A stretch of 64,000 nucleotides of DNA from CAYJBP01 sp964372025 (GCA_964372025.1 CAYJPF010000001.1:62001-126000); one strand, 5' to 3'. Numbered from the stretch's first letter, positions 20,959 to 30,187 are shown. A program made the numbers and translations. The notes: generated by a model from the sequence alone, not told the origin.

Positions 20959-21165
20959 TCAATCCTCCACTTTAATAATTACTTTAATATCATAATGTAT
21001 GCCTTCAATAGCATTGATTTTTACTACTTCTTTTTCCCACAACTTCTCAACTTCTTCGTCATCCCATATTCTAATTAAATGACCCTCACCTACAGTTTTC
21101 TCATTGTGTACTATACAAACACCTTGACCCCCATTCATTACATTCATCAAGTCTATAAGTTTCAT
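20959..21165 (-). CDS. Hypothetical protein, 68 aa
   Basis: ATGA overlap with the upstream gene; AGGAG start site. Short, mixed alpha/beta. No family recognised. Confidence 0.75.
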   Translation of the reverse strand: MKLIDLMNVMNGGQGVCIVHNEKTVGEGHLIRIWDDEEVEKLWEKEVVKINAIEGIHYDIKVIIKVED

Positions 21166-21548
21166 TTTTGTTCTCCTATTATATCCCCCATATTTGCTAT
21201 TTTCAATGCATAAATTCTAGCTAAATCATAGTCTTTACAACTTAGACATTGTCTTAATAAATAATAAGAACTATGGGGATAATGACAACTATGACCAAAT
21301 GCTTTTTTATAAATACATATATCACAATTTCTTTTTAATTTCCCACATTCACCCCAACATCTAGGATACATAGGATATTTTCCATTCATTCTCTCTTTAA
21401 TCTTGGCATAAAAATGCACCAAATTGGTCAAAGGATTGTAAGTATTATCGCCTAAATATATTTCATTATCTATATTTTTAGCTATCCATGTATATTGATA
21501 TTTAATTTCTTGTAACACTTGTTCTTCAGTATAATCCCTATAGTTCAT
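21162..21548 (-). CDS. Cys-rich hypothetical protein, 128 aa (paralogue of 19592)
   Basis: AGGAGG start site. Shares the WIAKNI...YPRCWGECG......C..CIY..AFG..C...YALKIANMGDII framework with the 19592 product. Seven or more Cys/His ligands point to a metal site. Function is unknown. Confidence 0.8.
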   Translation of the reverse strand: MNYRDYTEEQVLQEIKYQYTWIAKNIDNEIYLGDNTYNPLTNLVHFYAKIKERMNGKYPMYPRCWGECGKLKRNCDICIYKKAFGHSCHYPHSSYYLLRQCLSCKDYDLARIYALKIANMGDIIGEQK

Positions 21549-21558
21549 AATTTCCTCC

Positions 21559-21798
21559 TTATAATTTTGAATATTTGCTTTTTACAGTGTTTAATTCTTC
21601 TCTAATTCCAACATATTCAATGCTACTGACAAATTCGCTATTTATCAATACTACACTTCCATCTTCGCATTTCCAATCACTTAATGCTCTTACAACATAT
21701 GTTCCAAATACATTCTTTATCATTTCTTCTGTTGTTTTAGCATCACTAATTACTCTGTAGAAATCCTTATTGTTCATTCTGATATTCCATATACGCAT
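21559..21798 (-). CDS. Hypothetical protein, 79 aa
   Basis: AGGAG start site; operon gene. The C-terminal half (VVLINSEFVSSIEYV) is beta-rich. No family recognised. Confidence 0.75.
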   Translation of the reverse strand: MRIWNIRMNNKDFYRVISDAKTTEEMIKNVFGTYVVRALSDWKCEDGSVVLINSEFVSSIEYVGIREELNTVKSKYSKL

Positions 21799-21807
21799 AT
21801 TGCTCTC

Positions 21808-22614
21808 CTAATCCTCAAATCTGCTGATATCAAAAGGTTTTTTATCTGTTGATTTTATCATTTTGAAATAATCACTATCTATTACAATAGGAGTTTTGCT
21901 ATTTCTCTCAGTCTCCCAAATGTTGCCATTAATCATCGAAACAGTTAGAAAAGGAGCATTATGGAATCCTCGAAGAACATTTGCTCCAAGTGGCTCTTCT
22001 CTAGCAATGTATTTGCACCCATTCATCTTTAAGAATTTAAGGACAATTTTCTCTTTATCAGTTAATTTATATTTTTTAACATACTCTTCATCAAGCCATT
22101 CCGCCAAATCTTCACAATCATCAAGTTTCCCTAATGCACAATTTTCATGTCCATCAATTTCACTGCAATCTACTACAGCATCTGTTTCAATATCTATTCC
22201 AAAATTCTTAATCCCTTTATTGATAATAGCATCTGTTATTGCATCTTGATATTTATCTCTATTTGTCATATTTTTTACTAATTCCCATTCAGCCATACTG
22301 TGTTGAACCCATTCTTCAAAAGTCTTGGTTATACTTCTTGATTTATAATCATCATCTATTAGCATTCCATTTTCAACTTCATAGATTTTGCCTGTTGTAT
22401 AGAAAGAAAATCCACAACTATCTACACATCTCATTGCCCAACTACCTTTTACAATTTCCCACTTTGATGCTCTACCTCTAATAAAATCTTTAAAATCAAT
22501 GAAAATAACAGATTCTCCTTCATCGTCAATAATACAGCCATTCTCAACACTATATATTTTACCTTCAGTCCATTTATTTGGAACATATCCTCTATCTAAA
22601 CATCTAATTTTCAT
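21808..22614 (-). CDS. Protein with duplicated N-terminal module, 268 aa
   Basis: Two copies of a roughly 50-residue unit: MKIRCLDRG...GKIYSVENGCIIDDEG...SKWEIVK and MRCVDSCG...GKIYEVENGMLIDDD...AEWELVK. This Gly-Lys-x-Tyr module is common in phage small proteins. The C-terminal region (about 115-268) has a helix followed by MNGCKYIAREEPLGANVLRG. AAGGAG start site. Function is unknown. Confidence 0.8.
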   Translation of the reverse strand: MKIRCLDRGYVPNKWTEGKIYSVENGCIIDDEGESVIFIDFKDFIRGRASKWEIVKGSWAMRCVDSCGFSFYTTGKIYEVENGMLIDDDYKSRSITKTFEEWVQHSMAEWELVKNMTNRDKYQDAITDAIINKGIKNFGIDIETDAVVDCSEIDGHENCALGKLDDCEDLAEWLDEEYVKKYKLTDKEKIVLKFLKMNGCKYIAREEPLGANVLRGFHNAPFLTVSMINGNIWETERNSKTPIVIDSDYFKMIKSTDKKPFDISRFED

Positions 22615-22894
22615 TTTTATTCTCCTTATCTACTAATTTAACTCCTGTAATTCTCAATCCTATCTCCATATGACAACGCTTTCCAAAGTTCCCATTTTCA
22701 TACATTTTAGTCCTCTTAAAACTAGTTTCATCATATATTCCAGCACAATTCACTAGTCCATTTTTTTTAGGGAATTTGCAACAAAATACTTTTATAGCTT
22801 GAGATTCACTATCAGCTACAACCTCTACCCATCCATCTTGAAATGGCATATCTTTATTATTCCCAAATGTAAAATAATATCTTGTATTAAACAT
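22604..22894 (-). CDS. Conserved small phage protein, 96 aa
   Basis: YYFTFGNN...PFQDGWVEVVADS..QAIKVF..KFP...GLVNCAGIYDE..F..T.MY..GN.G.RCH is a pattern I know from many gut phage proteins of unknown role. Overlaps the 21808 gene by 11 nt. AGAGAGGG start site. Confidence 0.85.
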   Translation of the reverse strand: MFNTRYYFTFGNNKDMPFQDGWVEVVADSESQAIKVFCCKFPKKNGLVNCAGIYDETSFKRTKMYENGNFGKRCHMEIGLRITGVKLVDKENKNEN

Positions 22895-22895
22895 T

Positions 22896-23201
22896 TTAAT
22901 CCCTCTCTTTCTTCATCCATTTATCTACGCATATAACATCAAATTTACATATATCTCCAAAGCTATTTCCTGTGATATATACCTCATCCCACACATCACT
23001 TTTTACAAATCTATCATATATCTCTCTAGCAACAATTTCTTCCTGTATTATATTCTTATTATCATCAACGTCTTTAACCAATACACTAGAGTATTTATTT
23101 ATATAGTCTCTCCTAATGCAGACTACTTCATAGTAGTCTATCTTTTTTTCTGCATTTTTATCTGTATTTAACATACCTTTTATCTTATTTATTATATTCA
23201 T
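22896..23201 (-). CDS. Hypothetical protein, 101 aa
   Basis: Start at 23201 (MNIINKIKG), 9 nt after GAGGAG; the upstream ATG at 23210 touches the ribosome binding site. Beta-rich C-terminus with VICVDKWMKK. No family recognised. Confidence 0.75.
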   Translation of the reverse strand: MNIINKIKGMLNTDKNAEKKIDYYEVVCIRRDYINKYSSVLVKDVDDNKNIIQEEIVAREIYDRFVKSDVWDEVYITGNSFGDICKFDVICVDKWMKKERD

Positions 23202-23225
23202 AATTACCATCTCCTCTCTTATTCT

Positions 23226-23360
23226 CTAAAACATACTTTGTTCAAGTCTGATTTCTTTAAGTTTTTCCTCTTTTTCTTTCTTCTCTACAGTGTGCAATCC
23301 ATTTATGCACCCTCCAAAGAATGATACAACCAATGTTATTAGTATAACTTCATATGTCAT
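23226..23360 (-). CDS. Small membrane or lipoprotein-like protein, 44 aa
   Basis: ATG at 23360 after GGGAGG; stop 23226-23228. N-terminal hydrophobic segment ending FFGGC, which could be a lipobox or simply an anchor, then a Lys/Glu-rich tail. First gene of the 13-gene operon ending at 19377. Confidence 0.6.
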   Translation of the reverse strand: MTYEVILITLVVSFFGGCINGLHTVEKKEKEEKLKEIRLEQSMF

Positions 23361-23439
23361 TAATTTACCTCCCTGTTCGAAAATGCGATATATGCCTTAT
23401 TGCATATTTCTTAATCTCCCTTGCGTTTGATTATATCTT

Positions 23440-23468
23440 ATATTAACATACAATATCCCTATTGTCAA
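23440..23468 (-). promoter_or_regulatory. Promoter of the 23360-19377 operon
   Basis: -35 TTGACA (23463-23468), 17 bp, -10 TAATAT (23440-23445). Confidence 0.75.
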
Positions 23469-23479
23469 TACTTATTTCA

Positions 23480-23765
23480 CATATATATTTTTTAGCCATA
23501 TTTTTCCATAGGTCGATGTTTTCTTAATAATAAAATATCTCCCTCTAAGGGGAGTTTTTCATAGTATTTTATTCATATATTAAAAGGTATTAAAATGAAA
23601 GCTATTTTGTATATACAAGTGTCTAAAATCTCTTTAAAAATATGCACTCGTACTTATATATTGTTTTATCTATTTTTTCTTTTATTTACTATTGTTTTTT
23701 AACATATGTTAAATGACAAATATTAAGGTCGCTTAAGGTCGATTCAATGGTCGTTTAATTATCGT
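23480..23765. other. Gene-free gap between operons
   Basis: Contains the hairpin CTCCC-TCTAA-GGGGAG (23539-23554), which has its T-run on the plus side, and three spaced GGTCG direct repeats (about 23728-23755). A 35-codon plus-strand frame from ATG 23594 (hydrophobic C-terminus) is possible but lacks a convincing ribosome binding site. Confidence 0.5.
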
Positions 23766-24266
23766 TTATTTTGATTTATAATCATCTAAAAGAGCAGACA
23801 TCTTCTTAATTATTTCATTAGCATCTTTATTTAGTGATTCTAATTTATTCATTGTGGATAGAATTTTATCTCTTTTGTTGTATTCATCTTCATCATCTTC
23901 ATCATCATCTATTTTAAGTACAAATTTTTTATTAAACCATTCTCTAAATGCCCTTATATCTTTGTAGCTTTCATATAATTCACATACATGCTTACCACAA
24001 TCAATAGATTCTTCCTTCGTCATTTCTAAAAAGATGCAATCTTCACAAATAATCTCTTTGCACATTTCATCTGATTCCATACTTCCATTATTATCTTCTA
24101 TATACTTTTTAACTAAACTTACAAACTCATCGTATTCTTTTGTAACATCTAATTTTCTTGCTTCATAATTTTCATCTTCAGAGCAATCATCATCTTTACT
24201 GAGTCTTTGTTTGAATTCTAACTTTCTCATTTTTAAATATTGATTATCTTTTAAAATTATTTCCAT
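23766..24266 (-). CDS. Acidic hypothetical protein with Cys cluster, 166 aa
   Basis: Start at 24266 (MEIILKDNQ) after GAAAGGAG, directly behind the upstream stop. Cysteines (CKEIICEDCIF...CGKHVC) suggest a metal site; an Asp/Glu stretch (DDDEDDEDEY) follows, and the C-terminus is a coiled coil. Last gene of the 27651 operon. Confidence 0.75.
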   Translation of the reverse strand: MEIILKDNQYLKMRKLEFKQRLSKDDDCSEDENYEARKLDVTKEYDEFVSLVKKYIEDNNGSMESDEMCKEIICEDCIFLEMTKEESIDCGKHVCELYESYKDIRAFREWFNKKFVLKIDDDEDDEDEYNKRDKILSTMNKLESLNKDANEIIKKMSALLDDYKSK

Positions 24267-24267
24267 T

Positions 24268-24642
24268 TTACTCTCCTTTCTCAACGACATCTATAGCACA
24301 TTCGCAAGTCTGCATAACGTCACTTAAAGCATACACTATATTTTTAATTTCTAAATCAGTATTTCTGCTTTTATCTATTAAAAAATTATGCACCAAATCT
24401 TCTATTTTGGAATTATCTTTACATTTATCATAATATTCTATATTGTATTTTAACATTATAGTGTTATCACAAGTCCATATTTTAATTTTATATGNNNNNN
24501 NNNNTTTATATGTATTAGATGGATCTAAAATCTGCAATTTGAAAGGACAACTATCATTCAATGTCATTATTTTATAACCATTTTCTTCAAATAAAACAAT
24601 TAAATCTTCTAAATTTTCCTTAATTAAATTATATACTTCCAT
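24268..24642 (-). CDS. Hypothetical protein interrupted by an assembly gap, 124 codons
   Basis: Contains 10 N at 24495-24504, flanked on both sides by the same 8 bases TTTATATG. If the N and one repeat copy are removed (18 nt) the frame continues smoothly (SNTYKIKIW), so the gap is probably a mis-joined overlap and the true protein about 118 aa. No family recognised. Confidence 0.7.
   Translation of the reverse strand: MEVYNLIKENLEDLIVLFEENGYKIMTLNDSCPFKLQILDPSNTYKXXXXYKIKIWTCDNTIMLKYNIEYYDKCKDNSKIEDLVHNFLIDKSRNTDLEIKNIVYALSDVMQTCECAIDVVEKGE
24495..24504. other. Assembly gap (10 N)
   Basis: Ten undetermined bases between two copies of TTTATATG. Likely a scaffolding artefact with no missing sequence. 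Confidence 0.9.
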
Positions 24643-24643
24643 G

Positions 24644-25561
24644 TTATTCTCTTATACCAAATATAAATTCAAGAGCTTCATCATTTGTAAAGTAATTTGC
24701 AAATTCTTTTGCGTCATCATAGGATTTAAAAAACAATGTTCCAATTACAGCGATGCTTTTGCCCTCTATGTATATACCATTGGTTTTTGAACTATAATAT
24801 AAATTATATTTAAAAATATTACTGTTCTCCCACTCTTTTTTGGTGAATTTATAACTATACTTTTCAACAAGCTCATCATATTTTTCTTTTGTCATCTTTT
24901 CTCTTTTTGTATACACAGGGATATTTATAGGATTGCCATTAAGCCAAGCTATAACATCAATTATACATCCTGTTTCAATTGATTGGAAATATTTTGTATT
25001 TTTATTCCATGTCGCAACCCTTATTTTAGATTTATTTGGATAATTTTCTGCCACTATAAAATTACCATTTTCCGTAGGAGTTTCATTTTCTGTTTCAATC
25101 CATTTTGCCACATTATTTTCATTCACTTTTTTATTCTCCTCATCTATCCATTTTTGCAAAGTCAATATAAATTCTTTGTGATAACAATTTTTAATATTAG
25201 ATACATCAAAATCACCACAATCTTCACAAAATATACATTGATTACAATCTATTCTGTCTCCACATATTTCTCCTTCGAAATATCTGTTTAACTCCAATTC
25301 AAATTTTTCAAATGTCAATCTTGATGCAACTTCAAATATTATTTTAAGTGGTATAAATCCGCTTTTTTCAAAATTATGCTTAAAGAGCTCCAATACTACG
25401 ATATTATCATGCTTGGAAAATTTTATATTTCTTACATTTGTAATGTCTAAATATTCATTTTGATAAGAATGCTCAAATTCATATTCTTCTCCTACCTTAT
25501 ATTCCTCTTCAAAATCACTTGCAATACACTTTAAAATTATTTTATTTTTAATTGCTTCCAT
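24644..25561 (-). CDS. Multi-part hypothetical protein, 305 aa
   Basis: Order of parts: a beta-rich N-terminus, a Cys cluster (CGDRIDCNQCIFCEDC, about 100-115), a WIETENETPTENGNFIVAEN segment (about 150-215) that resembles DUF551-type modules of phage proteins, and a C-terminal region with GTLFFKSYDDAKEFANYF. GAGGAGA start site. The DUF551 link is a guess. Operon of 27651. Confidence 0.75.
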   Translation of the reverse strand: MEAIKNKIILKCIASDFEEEYKVGEEYEFEHSYQNEYLDITNVRNIKFSKHDNIVVLELFKHNFEKSGFIPLKIIFEVASRLTFEKFELELNRYFEGEICGDRIDCNQCIFCEDCGDFDVSNIKNCYHKEFILTLQKWIDEENKKVNENNVAKWIETENETPTENGNFIVAENYPNKSKIRVATWNKNTKYFQSIETGCIIDVIAWLNGNPINIPVYTKREKMTKEKYDELVEKYSYKFTKKEWENSNIFKYNLYYSSKTNGIYIEGKSIAVIGTLFFKSYDDAKEFANYFTNDEALEFIFGIRE

Positions 25562-25562
25562 A

Positions 25563-25916
25563 CTACTTCTCCTCTATCTCTCTAATTGTGTAGATATCAC
25601 CATTAACTTCTAACACTTTATATTTTTCAGTAAACTCTGCATAAGACACACTGTCTTCTATAATTACATCATAAATATTATGTTTATCAGTCAATGATTG
25701 AAATATTGAAAATGTCGCAAATAAAATCCACAAGAACCAAATTATATTAAATACAATACCATATATCAATGGATTTCCATTATTAATATCTTTAACTGAT
25801 TTCACAAGCCCGTTAATTAAAGCTATTATTACCATAGGCAATAAAATCATATATATAATTTGTAACATTCCAAACTCATCACCTACATATTGATTTAAAA
25901 TTTTCATTCCTTCCAT
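25563..25916 (-). CDS. Two-span membrane protein, 117 aa
   Basis: Hydrophobic helices at about 18-42 and 52-74 with a short polar loop, then a cytoplasmic or extracellular tail. An AAAGGAG site precedes ATG 25916 closely; ATG 25907 is an alternative. Function is unknown. Confidence 0.75.
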   Translation of the reverse strand: MEGMKILNQYVGDEFGMLQIIYMILLPMVIIALINGLVKSVKDINNGNPLIYGIVFNIIWFLWILFATFSIFQSLTDKHNIYDVIIEDSVSYAEFTEKYKVLEVNGDIYTIREIEEK

Positions 25917-25930
25917 TTCATTTCTCCTTT

Positions 25931-26128
25931 CTATATTATAAATTTAAAAAATTCAGTCCACAAATACACTCCTAATCCTACAGCTATTACACAAGATAGC
26001 ACTATGAGAATGCCAATAGGAATTAATATATATCCTTCATACGTATCCTTTATAATATTTAATATTACAAAAATTGGAGATACAGTCATAATAGCTATAA
26101 CCATAAGTACAATAGCTTCAAAAATCAT
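25931..26128 (-). CDS. Two-span membrane protein, 65 aa
   Basis: Almost entirely two hydrophobic helices (IVLMVIAIMTVSPIFVILNI; ILIPIGILIVLSCVIAVGLGV). AAGAGG start site. Function is unknown. Confidence 0.75.
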   Translation of the reverse strand: MIFEAIVLMVIAIMTVSPIFVILNIIKDTYEGYILIPIGILIVLSCVIAVGLGVYLWTEFFKFII

Positions 26129-26131
26129 AAT

Positions 26132-26698
26132 TTATATACCTCTTAAATCCTCTCTAATAGGTAAGTTTGCAATTCTATCGCATAATTCTAAAACTTTTTC
26201 TATCCCTATTTTCTCAATTATATCATATAATTTCCTAGATGGTTGAACCATAGGAACTTCATCATAGACTACGATTTCTCCCATAGTATCTATATCATTA
26301 TCATCTATCTCTATATCTACTCCAAAATCAAATATAGTATATAACGCATGAGGATAAAGACATTGTATTCCTACATAATTATCTTCATCAAATGCTTCTA
26401 TTGATAACATATTTTTTACTCCTGAAATTTCGCTCCAATCAAGAAAACATTCAACACAATATTGTCTACATTCATCACACGCAAAACAATATAATAGTGG
26501 GTCTACATTACATCGGTTACAATACAATCGTTTGACATCAACCATTGATATTGTTTTCAAAAATTCAATATCTTCATCATATTTTTCTTTTATAAATATT
26601 CTTATCCAATCCCACATATTTCTATGTTCTCGTATATATTCAAATCTTGTCATTTCCCACATATTTCTATGTTCTCGTCTATATTCAAATCTTGTCAT
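26132..26698 (-). CDS. Cys-rich protein of a three-member paralogue family, 188 aa
   Basis: N-terminus is a tandem duplication: MTRFEYRREHRNMWE then MTRFEYIREHRNMWD, 45 nt each. The start at 26698 has the good AAGGAG site. Then a Cys cluster (CNRC...CFACDECRQYCVEC) and a C-terminal IGIEKVLELCDRIANLPIRE. The layout EHR.MW.WI / Cys cluster / ig...vie.C.rIanL..R is shared with 33512 and 43359. Function is unknown; likely zinc-binding. Confidence 0.8.
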   Translation of the reverse strand: MTRFEYRREHRNMWEMTRFEYIREHRNMWDWIRIFIKEKYDEDIEFLKTISMVDVKRLYCNRCNVDPLLYCFACDECRQYCVECFLDWSEISGVKNMLSIEAFDEDNYVGIQCLYPHALYTIFDFGVDIEIDDNDIDTMGEIVVYDEVPMVQPSRKLYDIIEKIGIEKVLELCDRIANLPIREDLRGI

Positions 26699-26717
26699 TT
26701 TAATTCTCCTTTCTTTA

Positions 26718-27083
26718 CTACATTAATCCTTTTATATATTTAATATATTCAACCTCTGGAACTACAATCCATTTAATTAGACTTGGTAGATTAAAGCAAA
26801 TCAGTATAATAGATATTATTACAATAATGAGTGTAAGATACTGAAATATTTCAATAATATCTCTACCTACATTCTTTTTCAATAGCACTATAAGAATAAT
26901 TACTATTATCAGTGTTAAAATGATAGGAACAACAACTCCTATAGAACTCATGATGATTTCATAAATCCTCAATCTTCCTAATATTTCCATAATAACTGGC
27001 ATTACATCTTCTGAAGCCCAATCTACTACTATACCAAATCTTTCTGCTAAATCATCTAATATTTTAATTATTCCGTCTGTCAT
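26718..27083 (-). CDS. Two-span membrane protein, 121 aa
   Basis: Soluble helical N-terminus (about 45 residues) followed by two long hydrophobic helices (IGVVVPIILTLIIVIILIVL; YLTLIIVIISIILICFNL). AGGAGG start site. Holin-like size, but no specific evidence for that role. Confidence 0.75.
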   Translation of the reverse strand: MTDGIIKILDDLAERFGIVVDWASEDVMPVIMEILGRLRIYEIIMSSIGVVVPIILTLIIVIILIVLLKKNVGRDIIEIFQYLTLIIVIISIILICFNLPSLIKWIVVPEVEYIKYIKGLM

Positions 27084-27084
27084 T

Positions 27085-27651
27085 TTAATTTTCCTCCTTT
27101 ATTTTTCTTTTAGTTGATGCAAGAATACTATCTATGTTTATCGCACAATGCTTTAACCTATATTCACTTAGCATCTTATGTACACTATCTATACTTGCAA
27201 ACATATGAGTCTCCTCATATTGTCTTCTATCAAATTGCTCTATCAACATTTCTGCTATTTCTTTTGTTTGAGTGTGGCAAAGTATAATGTGTATTTCTCT
27301 GCCATATCTTCGATATATTGTATAATCATTGTATTCTTCTGATTTTATTGTTTTTAATTCAAATTTCTTACAAATTGCTCTTTTCGCCTTTTCAATATCT
27401 TTATCAGAAAAATTTAAATTCTCCATCTCATTTGAGATTTTTTTTAAAAGATTCTTTTCACGCATCTTTGTTTGATGTCTTAAGTAAGATTCTACATTTG
27501 CCTCATAGGTTTCTTGTCTTTTTATTGCACTTTCTTTTATATATGAACTATATCCTCCACATTTCCTCATCCATTCACTTCCATATTGACAATACCCAGT
27601 GTTTAGCTTGCGTTTACAATCAGGAACTATACATCTTATTTCACCTATCAT
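27085..27651 (-). CDS. Cys-containing hypothetical protein, 188 aa
   Basis: N-terminal C7, C12, C21, C31 could bind one metal; the remainder is a long basic helical region followed by a mixed domain (YGREIHIILCHTQTKEIAEML). GAGAGGT start site. First gene of the operon 27651-23766. Confidence 0.8.
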   Translation of the reverse strand: MIGEIRCIVPDCKRKLNTGYCQYGSEWMRKCGGYSSYIKESAIKRQETYEANVESYLRHQTKMREKNLLKKISNEMENLNFSDKDIEKAKRAICKKFELKTIKSEEYNDYTIYRRYGREIHIILCHTQTKEIAEMLIEQFDRRQYEETHMFASIDSVHKMLSEYRLKHCAINIDSILASTKRKIKEEN

Positions 27652-27696
27652 TTTACCTCTCCTCTCAACTCCTCAATTTCTTTAACTTATGTATTA

Positions 27697-27740
27697 AGTA
27701 TATCATAAAAAAAAGGTGTTGTCAACACCTTTTTTAAAGT
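27697..27740 (-). promoter_or_regulatory. Fused terminator-promoter element (copy 1)
   Basis: Minus strand: AAAAAAGGTGTTG-A-CAACACCTTTTTTTT forms a terminator for the 27746 operon, while the TTGACA inside its loop region (27720-27725) is the -35 of the next promoter, with -10 TATACT (27697-27702) after a 17-bp spacer. Identical elements are at 35080 and 51303. Confidence 0.8.
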
Positions 27741-27745
27741 TTTTA

Positions 27746-27961
27746 TTATTTTAATAAAAAAAATTCTACTAACCATTGCAACACGATGAGTAAACCAATA
27801 AATAAAAATATCATCGTCAATATAAATAGTATCATTGCTGTAGCCTTAAGCTCCTTATCATAGTCATCCCCACCACAAATTACCTCTTTGTAAAGTATTA
27901 TAGTAGTAATAATTAGTGCTATTGCCAACAGAAGAGTAAAAAATATATCTGTAACACACAT
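27746..27961 (-). CDS. Two-span membrane protein, 71 aa
   Basis: Hydrophobic helices (FFTLLLAIALIITTIIL; ILFILTMIFLFIGLLIVL) around a short acidic loop. TGGAGGT start site. Last gene of the 30187 operon, ending at the terminator-promoter element. Confidence 0.75.
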   Translation of the reverse strand: MCVTDIFFTLLLAIALIITTIILYKEVICGGDDYDKELKATAMILFILTMIFLFIGLLIVLQWLVEFFLLK

Positions 27962-27985
27962 TGCGTTATACCTCCAAATTAGATG

Positions 27986-28489
27986 TTACACCTTATCTCT
28001 AAGATCAACTAATATTCCAAATTTTTCTTTAAATTCAATTAAATCGTCTATATAATATATTTCATCATTTTCAATAAATGTTAGAAAAAATTCACATATA
28101 TTTATTTCAAAGTGCCTATTCAGTATATCTCGTGCAACTGAAAAATGGTTTTCTTCAGATAGTCTTTTCTTTGCATTGATATCTTTGTAAAATTTAATGT
28201 CACGACACCATCTTTCAGATTCTCTAATAACTGACATGTAATTATATCCTAGTGCTTTGAAAAATTTAAGCATACGCATAGCCGTATCATCAGAACATAC
28301 GTCGTTAATATATCTATATTTGCACTCTCTAATATTTCGAACTATTTTGTAATCTATAAAACACCATCTATCTGCACACATAATATCATATATGTATAAT
28401 TGATTGTTTGATACTTTATATATATATCCATTTATTCTAAACCACTCATTTTCCTCAACTTTGAATAATTCTGTTAATTTAATCTCCAT
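27986..28489 (-). CDS. Hypothetical protein, 167 aa
   Basis: AGGAGG start site, follows the Thg1-like gene by 1 nt. N-terminal beta region with aromatic residues (WFRINGYIYKVSNNQLYIYD), helical C-terminus. No family recognised. Confidence 0.8.
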   Translation of the reverse strand: MEIKLTELFKVEENEWFRINGYIYKVSNNQLYIYDIMCADRWCFIDYKIVRNIRECKYRYINDVCSDDTAMRMLKFFKALGYNYMSVIRESERWCRDIKFYKDINAKKRLSEENHFSVARDILNRHFEINICEFFLTFIENDEIYYIDDLIEFKEKFGILVDLRDKV

Positions 28490-28490
28490 T

Positions 28491-29264
28491 TTATTCCTCC
28501 TCTTTATATAGTATACAATTATTTACATAATCTCTATCTTGTGTAAGGATAGGCATATCATTATCAACAACCCATTTCCCATCTTTCTTTATACATGCAG
28601 ACCCACGTTTAAACCGTGTTTCCAGATTATTCCAATTAAAGTTTTGTTCAACTAACATTTTATTTTGCAAATCATTATTGGAAATTCCTTGTAATTCTTT
28701 GTGATTATAGAATGATTGTCCACATGCTCTAATAGAGTTTCTCTCTGCATCCTTTTGTCTCCATATTATATTGTTGCAAACTTCTTCTTTAGACATATTG
28801 AAAGCCCTACAGTCAAACAAAGCACCTTGTTTGTTTCTATAATTACGAATCATATCATCAGTATATTTAGATCCATATTTATCAAACGTGAACTCACAAA
28901 CATTTTTATAAAAGTCATTAAAATACAATGTTGCCATAGAAGCCCCAATGCTACATATTTTTTCTAATCTATAATCAAACCAACAATCAGTTTCTAAAGT
29001 TTGATAATCTATTAAAACTATGGTTATTTCATCACTTTGAGTATATCCAAACACTGCTCCTTGCATATGTATGCATAATTTTGACATTGTTAATTCCATT
29101 GTTTTTGATAAGATTTCATCAAACGGTTTCACAAATCCTCTTGTGAAAGTGTGAAAAGACCTCCCATCAAATCTAAGAATAACTGGCATTCTTTTTATAA
29201 GTTTATAACTAGAAACTTTCTCATATTCCTTCATTCTATTTCCTAAACTATCTTTATTATTCAT
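28491..29264 (-). CDS. thg1: Thg1-like tRNA guanylyltransferase / 3'-5' polymerase, 257 aa
   Basis: Carries VILRFDGRSFHTFTRGF (metal ligand D33) and FGYTQSDEITIVL (D78, E79), the two-metal catalytic signature of Thg1/TLP enzymes, followed by FDCRAFNM and an RQKDAERNSI motif. Thg1 adds G to the 5' end of tRNA-His; bacterial and phage Thg1-like proteins repair 5'-truncated tRNAs by 3'-5' addition. Full length. AGAGGAA start site. Cotranscribed from the promoter at 30232-30260. Confidence 0.93.
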   Translation of the reverse strand: MNNKDSLGNRMKEYEKVSSYKLIKRMPVILRFDGRSFHTFTRGFVKPFDEILSKTMELTMSKLCIHMQGAVFGYTQSDEITIVLIDYQTLETDCWFDYRLEKICSIGASMATLYFNDFYKNVCEFTFDKYGSKYTDDMIRNYRNKQGALFDCRAFNMSKEEVCNNIIWRQKDAERNSIRACGQSFYNHKELQGISNNDLQNKMLVEQNFNWNNLETRFKRGSACIKKDGKWVVDNDMPILTQDRDYVNNCILYKEEE

Positions 29265-29266
29265 TT

Positions 29267-30187
29267 TTATTCCTCTTCTCGTTCAAAATTAATTTTATCC
29301 ACATCAAACATTTCATGTTTTATTCTTTGTCTATATTCTCTATTTGAAAGAGAATTTATTGAGTTATATAGCTTAATAGCTCCATCAACCATATTGTTTT
29401 CATTGATGCTGTTAATAATTTCTAATTTGTCTTTTATTTTTCTTCTAAATATTCTAACTTGACTAATCTCTTTAGCAAATTTATATCCTTGACAAGCACT
29501 CATTTTTTCAGAATTAAATTCTATATCATGCAACCAATCCAATGTTTTCAAGTCACATGCTTTGAGCATCTTTTTCAATCCTTGTTTTTGATTTTTAATT
29601 TCAACTGTTATATCTTTTAATTCATCCAATATATCAAATAATCTAGTGTATATATCATCACTGTCATAATTTTCAAACTTAATATAATCAACAGAATTTA
29701 AATCTAATTGTTCATCTGTTTGAGTAATTTCATTACTTGTTTGTGTAATTGATTCTGCATACTTATATATATACTTTGGTATCTCACTTTTATTCTCATT
29801 AACAATAATCATATTGTCTAATATTATATCTTTCATTTTTGGAAATGTGACTAATGCAGTCATCTTTTTTCTTGATTTATCTATATCCTTCATTTTATAC
29901 ACACTGCCACAATTACTATCATTTAATAATTGCATACATTCATCTTTATTGCCAAAATAAACAGTTTGAATATCATCTTCATTATCAATGACAATATACA
30001 TATATGCACTAGTATTATTGGCAATGCGAAACAAAGTATTGCTAGCTATATAATTGAATAATTCCTCATTTGTATTATATTCTAAAATTTTACTTTGAGA
30101 CGGCGTTAATTTTGTATATCCTAATTGATTTTCAATTGTAGGTATAACCCCATATCTTACTTCTGAATTCCATAATAATTTTTTCAT
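29267..30187 (-). CDS. Hypothetical protein, 306 aa
   Basis: Start at 30187 (MKKLLWNS) after GGGAGG; a TTG-initiated longer reading is less likely. N-terminal third is mixed alpha/beta; residues about 180-300 are a long charged helical region (RLFDILDELKDITVEI...RIFRRKIKDKLEI). First gene of the operon with the Thg1-like gene. No family recognised. Confidence 0.8.
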   Translation of the reverse strand: MKKLLWNSEVRYGVIPTIENQLGYTKLTPSQSKILEYNTNEELFNYIASNTLFRIANNTSAYMYIVIDNEDDIQTVYFGNKDECMQLLNDSNCGSVYKMKDIDKSRKKMTALVTFPKMKDIILDNMIIVNENKSEIPKYIYKYAESITQTSNEITQTDEQLDLNSVDYIKFENYDSDDIYTRLFDILDELKDITVEIKNQKQGLKKMLKACDLKTLDWLHDIEFNSEKMSACQGYKFAKEISQVRIFRRKIKDKLEIINSINENNMVDGAIKLYNSINSLSNREYRQRIKHEMFDVDKINFEREEE

